Shown in pieces: positions 22,288-32,570 of a stretch of 64,000 bases of DNA. A program made the position numbers and the translations under genes. The DNA is from Trochalopteron elliotii (taxonomy: Eukaryota; Chordata; Aves; Passeriformes; Leiothrichidae), in contig JANPWX010000443.1 in assembly GCA_024734555.1 (NCBI GenBank), positions 372,001-436,000 on the forward strand, written 5' to 3'. The notes under the pieces are model-generated. The model did no database searches. It was not told the DNA's origin and was given only the letters and a program-made list of their open reading frames with translations. Position 1 is the stretch's first letter, and each line of letters opens with the position of its first letter.

Positions 22288-23560
22288 TTTAAGGTGCTCA
22301 TTACTCACCAAAGCCTGTAGGAAATATGGCATTTTCACATTTCCCCACTTTCCAAATGGAAATGAAATAGGAAAAACAACGATCTGTCACAGAATGATCC
22401 CAGTGTCTGTGTCAGCAGACATGGAAATGGAGCTGATGAGGGACGTGGGGACTGAGCTGGGAGGGCTGTGAGCTTCTTCCATGGTTGGTGCTTAATGAAG
22501 GATGGGAAATAATCCCTTTATTTGGCTTGGTGATGCCCATGCTGCATCTCACCCAAAGCTGTGCCAGTGCTGGCTGGAGCTGGTGTGGCACAGCAGGGTC
22601 TGGCTGCCATGCCCAGGGGGCACCTGCCAGGTGGAAACTCAATTTTGGGCTGAAATAACTCACGGCAAAATATTTTGAGCCAGTTCAACTGAATACTTTG
22701 TTTTGAGTCACGGTGACTGTTACTGCAAGGTTTGTTTAGATGCTCCTGGCAGAAAAAAAAACAGTGAACAGAGAGACACAGATAGATTGGTAGATATGTA
22801 ACTAAAAGAGTAACATATTGGAAACTTAATGTTTTTTATGGAAAAAGCTTCCTACAAAAAATGTCTGCTCAGTTAAAGCTTTTCCTGCAGCCTGGCTGGG
22901 CACCGGGACAGCCCACATATCAGCCCTGGCATCTCTGGAGGTCACTGGGTGCACATCTCCCCTCGAAGGCTCTGATTTTGCTCCAAGCAGCCTGGAAACA
23001 GCAGCCCTCTCTGGGATTTTCCTGTCACTTCCCTCTATCACTTTATGCATTTCTTATTTCAGTGATAACAAGAGGGTCCTCTATATTTTCTGCATCTTGA
23101 TAGGCAGTGGACAGATCATAATTAAATCACAGCTTAGCTTGGGACTTGGCACTTGTGCTGAGGATCAGGGCAATCTGTCTATTTGCAGGATTAGACATAC
23201 ATATATGTATATGCATATATTAATCCTTATGTTTTTCACAAATAATCCTGTGTGTTCTTGGATGGAAAGCACATTAGAGCAAGCCAGCATCCTCTCTCAT
23301 CCTGTTTGTTCCTCCCTTCTCTCCCTGAGAACAATGACAGCAGGAGGAAGTCTCGCATTGGTTTGTTACCAGTTTCCAGGCAGTTTTGCTTCCAGCTCCC
23401 CAACTACAAGCGCAACATTGCAATCCCTGGGCTGGAACAGACACAGACAACATCTGGTCTAGAAAAACACCACAAAAGACTGGGGAGTTTGTCGAGTTGA
23501 GCATTTCGATCGAATTTACCTCTTTGTATGTGAGTGAGGGCTGTTGACTGTGCACAACAT

Positions 23561-24250
23561 TAAGGAGCGATGATTCGTCGCCTGGGAAAAGGGGTTAAAT
23601 CCAGGCAGACTGCCGTCACTGCGGGTGATGTGCAGCCCCGTGCGACTTCCGCTACCTGCCACTTGGGCAGTTCATTACCAAAAAAAATCACATTCTGCTG
23701 CGCCCTCGCAGCCCTGCAAGCTGAAACGCCGGCGCTGCAATCAGGATTAGTAAACGACAAGGCAGGGATGCAGTCCCCCCGAGCGGGCTGCCCGGCGAGC
23801 CGAGGGCACGGGCAGTGGCAGCATCAATCCTGCTGTTTCTGGGGAGGTTTCAGCAGCTCCTTCTGGCCTTTGGTCCGTCCGTGTCCCGCAGTCCTGCCTG
23901 CTGAGGCCGCATCTCCCGCACCAGCAGCAGCACGCGGCATCCCCACAACTGCACGACCGTTTGTAATACCATTTATTATTACTTTTTGGAGCTCATCTCC
24001 AATGAGAAAGTGTAAGAAAATCCCATCCGCCTGCCAGTTGACTCATGTGTAGGGTTTCCGCTTCCCCAGATCTGCATATTGTAAGCTCCTGACACAAGTT
24101 GATGTTGTAAGTACAGCTTCCATACGGTTCTCTCAGAGGCAACAGATTTTTTTATACATATATATTTATATACGGCACCTGGTTTGGCAGGAACCACATC
24201 CGAAAAAGGGAAATAAGGAAAACTGAAAGCTGACTCTACCTAGCTATTGC
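23561..24250. promoter_or_regulatory. Possible TNIK upstream regulatory region
   Basis: CpG density rises from about 23570 to 23960. An AT-rich stretch follows that contains an AP-1 type TGACTCA (24039-24045) and runs of alternating TA. Its position about 0.5-1 kb before the presumed TNIK promoter island suggests proximal regulation. This is inference from composition and location only. Confidence 0.35.
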
Positions 24251-24779
24251 TGGCTTGGGAGGCGGTTTGGCCAATTCCAAACACAGCATCCATCTCTTAT
24301 TCCTAGTTAGGATCAGCATGGGAGTTGGTGGGGCTGGGATGGCTCCCGAGTGCCGAGCAGGCAGGTCGACAACAGGTCAGCAAACCCAGGTGTGACATCT
24401 GGATCCAGCTGCAGAAGGGCCAAATCTCACTGAGCATCCCGAGCAACACAAAGCAGGGGGATGGCTGCTCCTCTGGCCTTGGCGCTTCCCACCCTCCTGC
24501 CTGGCAGAATTTGGGTTCAGCACCTGAAACCGGGCAGCTTTTCCCACCGGACCTGACAGGCACCACTGCCGGGGTTCTGAGTTGGGGGAACCCAGGCGGC
24601 CTGGCCCCCTGTGCCCTGGATGCCCGGACCGTTCCGCCCGCTCTGTGTCGGGGGGATCTCCGAGCTGAATTGAGCCCGTTTGTGCACCACTGGGCGTTCA
24701 CCCTCGAGCGTCGGGACGCGGGGTCCCTTCGGAGGGTGCCGCTGCCACCAGAGGCTCCGTCCCTCACGGCCGCGGCGTG

Positions 24780-25097
24780 NNNNNNNNNNNNNNNNNNNNN
24801 NNNNNNNNNNNNNNNNNNNNNNNNNNNNNNNNNNNNNNNNNNNNNNNNNNNNNNNNNNNNNNNNNNNNNNNNNNNNNNNNNNNNNNNNNNNNNNNNNNNN
24901 NNNNNNNNNNNNNNNNNNNNNNNNNNNNNNNNNNNNNNNNNNNNNNNNNNNNNNNNNNNNNNNNNNNNNNNNNNNNNNNNNNNNNNNNNNNNNNNNNNNN
25001 NNNNNNNNNNNNNNNNNNNNNNNNNNNNNNNNNNNNNNNNNNNNNNNNNNNNNNNNNNNNNNNNNNNNNNNNNNNNNNNNNNNNNNNNNNNNNNNNN
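24780..25097. other. Assembly gap of 318 N
   Basis: Run of N inside the CpG island. It may hide TNIK exon 1. The right border coincides exactly with the start of an inverted-repeat arm. All open frames that cross it are artefacts of unknown sequence. Confidence 0.99.
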
Positions 25098-25213
25098 TGC
25101 CCAGGCGTGCTGCCCGGAGGGAGGTCGGAGCGCGGGGGAGCGGGGGGAGCGGGGCCTGTCCCACCCGGTCACCCCCCGCGCTCCGACCTCCCTCCGGGCA
25201 GCACGCCTGGGCA
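25098..25213. repeat. Perfect 41-bp inverted repeat with 34-bp loop
   Basis: The left arm 25098-25138 is the exact reverse complement of 25173-25213. The left arm begins TGCCCAGGCGTGC and the right arm ends GCACGCCTGGGCA. The spacer 25139-25172 is G- and C-rich. The left arm starts at the first base after the N gap, so the palindrome may be longer than seen. It is either a very stable natural hairpin in the TNIK CpG island or a fold-back artefact at a contig end. Confidence 0.95.
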
Positions 25214-25670
25214 GGCGATCGTGGGGCTGGGCATCGCCGGGGTGCGGGGCTGCGCCCCAAATCCCGATTTCCCGGCCCCGCAGCCTCTCTCCATCCCTCT
25301 CCCGCTGTGTCCCTGCGCGCTGCCTCCTTCTCACCCCCCCTGGAAAATGAAGCCCAGCATGTACCCTTGAAATGTCAGTCTCGTCAGATGTGTCAGCCTC
25401 GGCGTGGGCTGTGGCCTGATGTCCCCCCTGGTCCATTTCTCCTGTAACTTTCTTCCTTTTCCCCGTTTCTCTGTCTTTCTGGCCGTAAGAACAGCTCGTT
25501 GGGAACGAGCATGGGGAGTCATTGAGAGAAACAGCATTTATCATTTATGCGGGAGGCAGCAGCCAGGCTGCTTCTCACAAGCCGTTGCATAGACAAATAA
25601 ATAAAATCAAGCAGAATCCGCTGAAGACTTGAACAAGTGTATTTTTAGAAATATTATTTGCTTCAGTGCA

Positions 25671-25688
25671 AAAAAAAAAAAAAAAAAA
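25671..25688. repeat. A-run of about 18
   Basis: Uninterrupted A stretch followed by GAGAAG. There are no other signs of a retrocopy. Confidence 0.85.
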
Positions 25689-26050
25689 GAGAAGTCTATC
25701 TTTATTCACTTGCCCTACTTTCTTTCTGGTGAGTTTCTGGTTGATTAATAGTGTAAATGATTGCTCAGCAATACACACAGTGTGGATGAGATTGGACTGG
25801 GGGAACCATCTGCCTTAAAAACAGACCTGGAGCTGGTTTCCCCTCTTAGGTGGAAGGTGCCTTGGGAGAAATGTTGCTGAAGCTGGTGGAGTTAATCCAG
25901 GAGAACAGTATAATTTTAGGGGGAGGGGGCCCTCTCCTTCTTCCCTGCCCTCTGTTTTTTTTATTTTAATTTTTTAACATCTGTGTCGGGAAGTGTATTT
26001 GAACTAGGGTACCATTTCTTCTTAAAACCGTATCCACACGTGCTTAGGAG

Positions 26051-26103
26051 GGTTTTTTTTGGTTGTTGTTGGGTGTTTTTTTTTTGTTTTGTTTTTTTTT
26101 TTC
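26051..26103. repeat. T-rich/G-interrupted low-complexity stretch
   Basis: A run of T8-T9 blocks separated by single or double G (TTTTTTTTGGTTGTTGTTGGG and similar, described as blocks). Simple low-complexity DNA. Confidence 0.7.
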
Positions 26104-29100
26104 CTGTTTGTGGCTTTTTATATAGCAACGTGCACCAGATACAGTCAGGGTTTTGTTTTCACTTTAGGAGGAAATGTATATTCCCTCCCTCCCCCTGAGA
26201 GACCCAGCGGCAGCAGCAGAGCAGTGCTGGCATTTCAGGGTAACCGGAGACAAGGGGACCTGAAAAACCCTGACTGACAGCGGGGTGGGACAGCAAAACC
26301 CAGCTGTGGCCACTCTGCCAACCCAGGGCTGCTGCCACTCACACCTCTGCCCCCTCTCAGGGGGACAGACTTGCTGTGGCACTTTCCTGTAAATGATGAG
26401 AGATGTGGTGGTTTGCAAGCGAGACAAGAATAGGAGCTTAATTTGCCAAGGAATAGATCTTCTTCTAAACTAAGCTCCTCCAGCACTTAGAATAATTGTT
26501 AAAGGTCGTAAATTCAGCAGATAGGGCACGAAGCGTGAATCATTCTGTGGGGTCTGATTCAGAAATCAATAGTAAATTTGCTGCCTGAGCACAAAACATG
26601 GCAGGGAGGAGTAATTCCCCAAGCCTTGCAAAATTTTTATATATTAGAAAAGAGGTGTCACATTGCTGTGGGTTTGTAGATGAGTCTGGGTGGAGGAGAA
26701 GTTGCTCTTGTGCTGCTTGTGTGTTTAAAGGGGTTAGGGGTGACTGTGAAATGCTGGGAGCAGGTAGTGACTCAAGAATCTGGCGAAGGGGATGATTTAT
26801 TCTCAGCAGCAGGGAAAGGAAGCACTCAGGACTCTTATCTCCGAGTTTGAGTCACTGAAATGTTTCAGGAGGCTGGGGCTTATGAACCACGGGCAAATGC
26901 CTGTAAGAAGGGTGGACCTTTGGCTGCCAGTTTGCCCAGTCCTTTCCTTGGGCTTCCCTCCTGCTGTCCCAGGGAAGGGAGGTGGATTTGCAGGATGGCA
27001 GTGTGCTGTTGAAGGCTGCACACCCTCATTCAATTCTCTTTGCTACTGCCCACAGGCTTACAGGGTGGGATTTGTAGATCTGGGCTGGAAGGTGACCTAG
27101 GAGGTGGCAGGAGCTCCTGTTTCTGCCACACTGTAGAGTTTATTTTGGCCACGCAGTCGGGCTCCACCACAGCAGTGCATCTGCTTGATGTGCTGGAGGC
27201 TGGGCCAGGAACAAAGCACTGAATTCTGATTAAAATGCACGGCCTGGTGCATCGAGTAAGCTCACTCAGAGCTGGCTCCTGCCTTCTCTGTGACATGTTT
27301 CTATCCATCACTGGGCACTGTGCTCATTGCCGTGGTACCCAGGAGTGCCCCTGTGGGTGCAGAGGGCTGAGCCTGCCAGGATAGGCAGGATTCTTAAACC
27401 AGAGATCTTCCACTGGTGATGCTGGTAATGAGGATCGTTAATGTTGCAGAAAACTGTAATTTAAAACAATCAGGCCATCAAACAGGTAGCACTGCATATT
27501 ACACTGACAAGGGGAAAAGATAAACTGCATTATAATGTTCTTTTGTATGGGCAAGGAGATGTTTTTGCTAGTCCACCCAGCATGTTTAATAGCCGGATGA
27601 CCTGGCAGTGTTATTAGCAGAATAATGATTAACACGGGGATTCACACAGGCTGTTGACAGGCATGTTGGAGAAGCAGATTTTTTGTAATAAAATGAGAAT
27701 GAGTGTGAGGAGGGATGCAGTGGGCCATGGTCTCTGGGGGTAAATGCTCAGCTGATCCCAATAGGAGAGAGCAGAAAGATGGGGCTGGGTTTGGTGGTTT
27801 TTTCCCCCCTGCTTTTTTTTTTGTCTCAGCAAATGCAAGAGCTTGTCATCTCTTGCTGAAGGCAGTGGCCTTGATCCTTCTCAAATATTCAGGTCAATAG
27901 CTTTTCCTCTGCTGCATCCATCTGCAGGGCTGGGCCTCTGGCTGATGTACCAGCAGTGGCAGTGGGCTCTTCTGGCAGTAGCTGCCACAGCTGGATTCAT
28001 CTGAATTGCTTTGCAAGGTGTGTGGGAGGTCATAAAAGATCTCAGGGAGGAAAACCTTTCCCAGGGAGCTGATAACCCCTGGGTAGGGTCTGGCTTGGGG
28101 CCAGCACTCTCCCCTGCTCAAAGCTGCTTCTCTCTTGCAGGCAGGGGCTCGCCCTGGGCATAGGGCACCAGGTTCACCTGGGATGTACAGCTTGGCTGAG
28201 GGTTTCCTGCAAGGCTGGGAGTTTAAAAAGAACCTTTTTGGGAAAGAAGCAATTGTTTTCTTCATGTACCTGGACGTTGCTTTTGTTTTGAACTCATTAG
28301 CAAACTCCAAGCTTTTGTTATTTACTTTAGTGAAGTGCTGACCGTGCACTCTGTGGGAACTGTATCCTAAAATCGTTTGTTGTTTTGGAAAAGCCTGGCC
28401 TTTAGTGCTCAGGCTTGGAGAGGAGACAGCACAGAATTTAAGGAGCCGGTGAGTATTAGCTGTTGCTGGGAAGAATTGGATGAAACCCAAAAATGTCACT
28501 ACTCTTCCTTTAGCTTGCTTTGTATAGAAGTGAAGTTTCAGTGGCCCTTTGTTTGCATTAGTTGATCACTGTCAATGAAGATAAAAGCTGACATGTTAAA
28601 AACCCACAAAACTCAAACGTGCTGGCATTGTCCTGTTTCTAGAACTTTGTCAGTTTATGGCATATTTCAGCATCATTAAAGATTTAGGAGAATCTGGTGG
28701 GGGATAAGCACTGCAAGCCACCACTCAGGAACATTACTCTGGCAGCATTATTTTAGGTTTCTTCTTCCAGCACCTTTTTAAAAGAACTCTATCTCAACAG
28801 AATCTGGGCAGCTTTTGTAAAGGTCACCTTCCTAAATAGAAAGAGGAACAACAAACTTGACTAGAGATGACTTCTAGAGATTAAAAAAAAGACCTGAAAA
28901 GCTTATTTTGCTGTGTTTTACATGATAATGCTACCATGCAAAATTTGGGGCAGATGTTCAACAAATAAATGTATATATACACAGTTCCTGAGGAAAGACA
29001 CTCTTGAGAATATTCCATCAGGGACTTCATCTGTCCTATTCCAGTGTCATTCAGTGCATGTGTAAGCTACGGACTGTGACAGTATTGATGTGCTTTGTCT

Positions 29101-29157
29101 ATTTTGGAGCCTTTTGAGTTCTAAACCATAAAATTTTGCAGCAGAATACTGGTCTCT

Positions 29158-29405
29158 GAATCACAGAATCATAGAATGGTTTGGGTTTGAAGGGACCTCA
29201 AATATTATCTAGTTCCAAAACTCCTGCCATGGGCACAGACACTTTCTGTTAGATCAGGTTGCTCCAAACCCTGTCCAACCTGGCCTTGAACAATTCCAGG
29301 GATGAGTTACCCACAGCTTCTCTGGGTTTTATGTTGGAGTGCATTGCTACTCTTTGAAAAAAATAATTGATTCCTAATATCTGATCTAAATCTTTAAATC
29401 ATCCC
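29158..29405 (-). mobile_element. CR1 LINE 3' end fragment, antisense
   Basis: It starts with the reverse complement of the CR1 terminal octamers (AATCACAGAATCATAGAATGG), then GGTTTGAAGGGACCTCAAA, CTAGTTCCAAAACTCCTGCC, AGGTTGCTCCAAACCCTGTC and CCTGGCCTTGAACAATTCCA (separate blocks). It continues to TTCCTAATATCTGATCTAAA. The copy is moderately diverged, 5'-truncated and non-coding, lying on the minus strand within TNIK intron 1. Confidence 0.93.
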
Positions 29406-32000
29406 AAAGGGATGGCAATGTCCAGCTCCATTCCTTGAGACATTGGTGCAAACGTGTCCTCTGTGCACCTGTGTATGTTCCTATGTGTGCTCATGAAAAG
29501 TTACAGTGGAAAAAGATCTGTCTTCTGTCCAGTCTTTCTCTGGGGTTGATTGTATTCTTTTCTCTGCCTTTTGGAGTTGTGCAGCCCAGCTGCTGCTCTT
29601 CTGCAGTTATTCTTCAGCACTGGTTACTCTTCCTCATCTTTGCAGCTCTTCCACAACACAGCAGTGTATGGTGTTTTTGAAGGCGTGGAGAGTTCTCTGT
29701 TCTCACTAGTGTTCCTTTGCTGGGCAGCCATAAAAATTAATAATTTGGAGTGAATTTATGGCAAAATACATGCTTGAGCAGGCTGGAGTTTGAGCACAAG
29801 CACTTTGTTGAATCAAGCTTTGAAGCAACAGAGAGCATTTGTTTGGTGTGCATATTTAAAATAAAGGGTCTGTTTTTAATCCATGTGACAAGGAGCAGTT
29901 AGAGGAGGTTTTTAACCGTGCTACCTGAAGGTAGTTTTTCTCTGCCAGGCTCATAGATGTAGTGGTACAGTCTGTATGGGGTGAGGGAGGAAACCGTTTC
30001 CATTTGATCAGTATGTAAATCCCCATGGATGAATCACCCAGCTGTGGAAGAGCTGTCCTTGGAAATCATCATTCATGTGAGGCCAGGTCAGGCAAAAGCT
30101 GTGATCTCCTCCTGGGCTCAGGCTCTGAGCTGCTCCCTGCAGACCCTGTCCTGACTCCTCCTCATGCACCCTTACCCTTTGCAAGGGTAATTATAGACAC
30201 CAGTGGGAGTTCTGTGACTCTGACCTGCAGACCAAGGACGGGGTATTGATCCCTGTCTCATTTCTTCATGCCTCATATATAAAAGGGTAGAATCTGGATT
30301 TCCCTGCTGGATTTCCCGTGCTTCCCCAGGTAAAGAATTACCAGCAGGCAAAGGGGTGCATGGTCTAGAGACACAGCATTGGCAGAAACTCTTGTGCCTT
30401 GGGGTGTGGAGGATGGTGTTGAGGGTTCAGGACCTACCACCTGAAGGCAGCTGCTTGCCCTGGGCTGCCAGGGGAGCACACATGGTTTTTTCCCTTGCTG
30501 CCAGCTGCAGAAGAGACCAGGAGCCTCATGGAGGGAAAGGCAGACCCACGTTTGCTCTCCCAGGACTTGGGCTGATCCTTTCTCCCTTCTGGTGGCGTTT
30601 TTGGCCCTGACTGCTCAGCAGGTGTAGAGCCTCCATCACATGAGGTTTCCATTTGATGATGCTTGGGTGCCTTGTTACCTTTCACATAGCCATTAAAGCA
30701 GATTAAAACCCACAAGCCTAACTCATTGATAGCTCCATTGAGTTGAGAGGTTGTGTTTCCCACTTAGAAAGCCAGAAGCTTTAATTTCCTTCTCCCCAAC
30801 CCCCTTCTCCTGCCCTGTTTTGTCACTGTGAACTGTGGCTGCACTTTGAAACTGATGGTCAGTCTGCTCTGGGCTCAGGAAAACAATTTGCATAAGTGAG
30901 TTTTGATGTTTTCCATGTAAATCGTTTATGATTTCTCAAGGAGTGCTGGCTAAGGAACACGGTCCTTGGAAAACAGATACTCTCCCCTTTCCCTGCATTC
31001 CTCCTCCATGGTTGTTTCTAGATGAGCCCAGTGAGGGGCTGAGCATCCCCTTCCTGCAGTGGGATGAAGATGCCCAGCATGTTGGCCCCCAGCCTTGGGG
31101 AGCTCCTGCAATGGCTCATTAGTGAGAGGAGAGGAAAAACCACCAAGGTTGGAAAACAGATAAGTTTAGTTGGCACTCAGTTCTACCTCTCTGCACGCCT
31201 GATTTTTATTTTGTAATGGCCAACCAGAAAACCCTTCCCTTTGATCCAGAATGTTGCTTTTCCATGTTAATTTACTGCAGTGCTTGCAGGGAGGTCGAGG
31301 TTGTGTGTTGGTAATAAATGATGGTAATCAGGCAGGCAGCACTGGAATGGCCAGACTGGACACCAGCTCCTGCTTCCATGCTCCACACTCAGAAGCTGAG
31401 TTACCCTGACCAGCAGAAGGTGTTTCCTTTGCTCTGCTGTGGGTAACCAGCTCTGCTCTGCCACAGGAACCCTGTCAGATATTGGTGGCTTCATGCAAAC
31501 ACCATCCACTGCCAGTCCTGAGGTGTCACCTGGGCAGGTGGATGCACTCAGGTGAAAACAGCCCTGCTCTGTGGCAGGCACAGTCCCTGCCTGGTTTGTG
31601 CTGCTGTGAGCTGTGAGCTGCTCCTCTGAGCAAAGCCTGAGCAGTGCAAGTTCAGCATCCTCTTGGTTCTGAGCACTCCTGCTGCAGCGAGGGTGGGTGT
31701 TCCTGCTTGCATGAGAGCATGTGTGGTTTTCAGCTTCAGAGTGCACAAAACCTTTTGTTACAGTTTTTTCACTTACTCCCTGCAGCAGTGGCATTTCAGG
31801 GTGCAGAAAGTGTTGCTTTCAGAACAGTAAATTGTTCCAAAAGCAGTGCACTTTAAAAACCAGGGATATTGCCTCACATACATATTCCTTTAGAAGCTAA
31901 CAAAAAAAAGTAAAAGATTTATGTGGCTGACAGTTTCCCCTCCCCTTCCTTTTAAAAATTCCCTTTTCTCCTAATTTTGAAACTCAGCAGGAAAAAGCCT

Positions 32001-32021
32001 CCTGCCAGCTGAGTCATGTGT
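32001..32021. promoter_or_regulatory. AP-1/MARE-like site TGAGTCA
   Basis: TGAGTCA at 32010-32016 sits in a 21-bp context that matches the AP-1 site region at 24030-24050 at 19 of 21 positions. Possible regulatory element; a match of this length can arise by chance in a window this size. Confidence 0.25.
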
Positions 32022-32178
32022 TTAGTGCATGACAGAAGTGACTGTTTGGGATCATGCCCTTAATCCTCTGGATGGTGACTTTGGGATGCAGTGGAGGTGG
32101 TGGAGCCTTTGCTGAGGAAAAGATCTCACAGCTTGAGCCTAATAAAATGTGTCTAATAACTGCTGTAGCATGCTATAG

Positions 32179-32225
32179 NGATGGATGGATGGATGGATGG
32201 ATGGATGGATGGATGGATGGATGGA
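32179..32225. repeat. (ATGG)n microsatellite with one ambiguous base
   Basis: About eleven tandem GATG/ATGG units follow a single N at 32179. This is an ordinary tetranucleotide microsatellite in an intron. The N marks an unresolved base or a collapsed length. Confidence 0.97.
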
Positions 32226-32429
32226 GACCTGCTTTACTTATTAGTTGCCACAGCTGAAAGCCCATCCAGAAGGCTTTCCATTGGCATCTCCCTGTTTTGT
32301 GACAACCTGTAACAACACCCTGGTGAAAGAGCTCTTCCAGAGGTGGTTTAGACCATGAGCTGAAATCCCAGGTTGCTCTGGAGACGGTGGAAGGAAAGAT
32401 AGGATGGAGCAGATGTAAAATTAGCATAA

Positions 32430-32570
32430 CAATACACCTTTAATTCGACTCGAAGGAAATAATTGAAGACTAGTTGTCACTTACGCTTGTGACCTCTGCC
32501 AAGATGACTCACGCTGCAATGTAATATGAGTCACTTTGTTAATGATGGCCTGTTAAGGAGAAAGTGGCAG
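32430..32570. promoter_or_regulatory. Candidate intronic enhancer with two AP-1 sites
   Basis: TGACTCA (32505-32511) and TGAGTCA (32527-32533) lie 22 bp apart. Close by are an ATTCGACTCGAAGG palindrome-like word and TGACCTCTG, a nuclear-receptor half-site type word. The stretch has no repeat signature. Function is inferred only from motif density. Confidence 0.3.

Larger units (their letters stand above)
15301..23560. other. Intergenic DNA between PLD1 and TNIK, second part
   Basis: No recognisable gene. Small direct repeats occur at 18183-18210 and 22237-22287. T-runs lie near 19394-19411 and 19709, the latter followed by a G-rich run (19718-19730). An A-run lies near 20112-20124. AT-rich palindromic stretches such as 23200-23222 are also present. 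Confidence 0.6.
24590..25340 (+). promoter_or_regulatory. TNIK: CpG island spanning the assembly gap, presumed TNIK promoter
   Basis: Both flanks of the gap are very GC- and CpG-rich (24590-24779 and 25098-25340). The next gene downstream, TNIK, has its second coding exon at 49673 on the + strand, and no other promoter-like sequence lies between. I infer that the TNIK transcription start and first coding exon (which in vertebrates encodes the short N-terminus before the kinase domain) lie in or next to the gap. I could not find that coding sequence in the visible flanks. The orphan island at 14919-15300 is an alternative promoter. Confidence 0.55.

Noticed and set aside
24303..25544. Very long open frames (up to 413 codons) across the CpG island on both strands
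   Set aside because: They exist only because the 318 N bases contain no stop codon. The flanking parts match no protein I know, and the inverted repeat produces the same peptide words on both strands.
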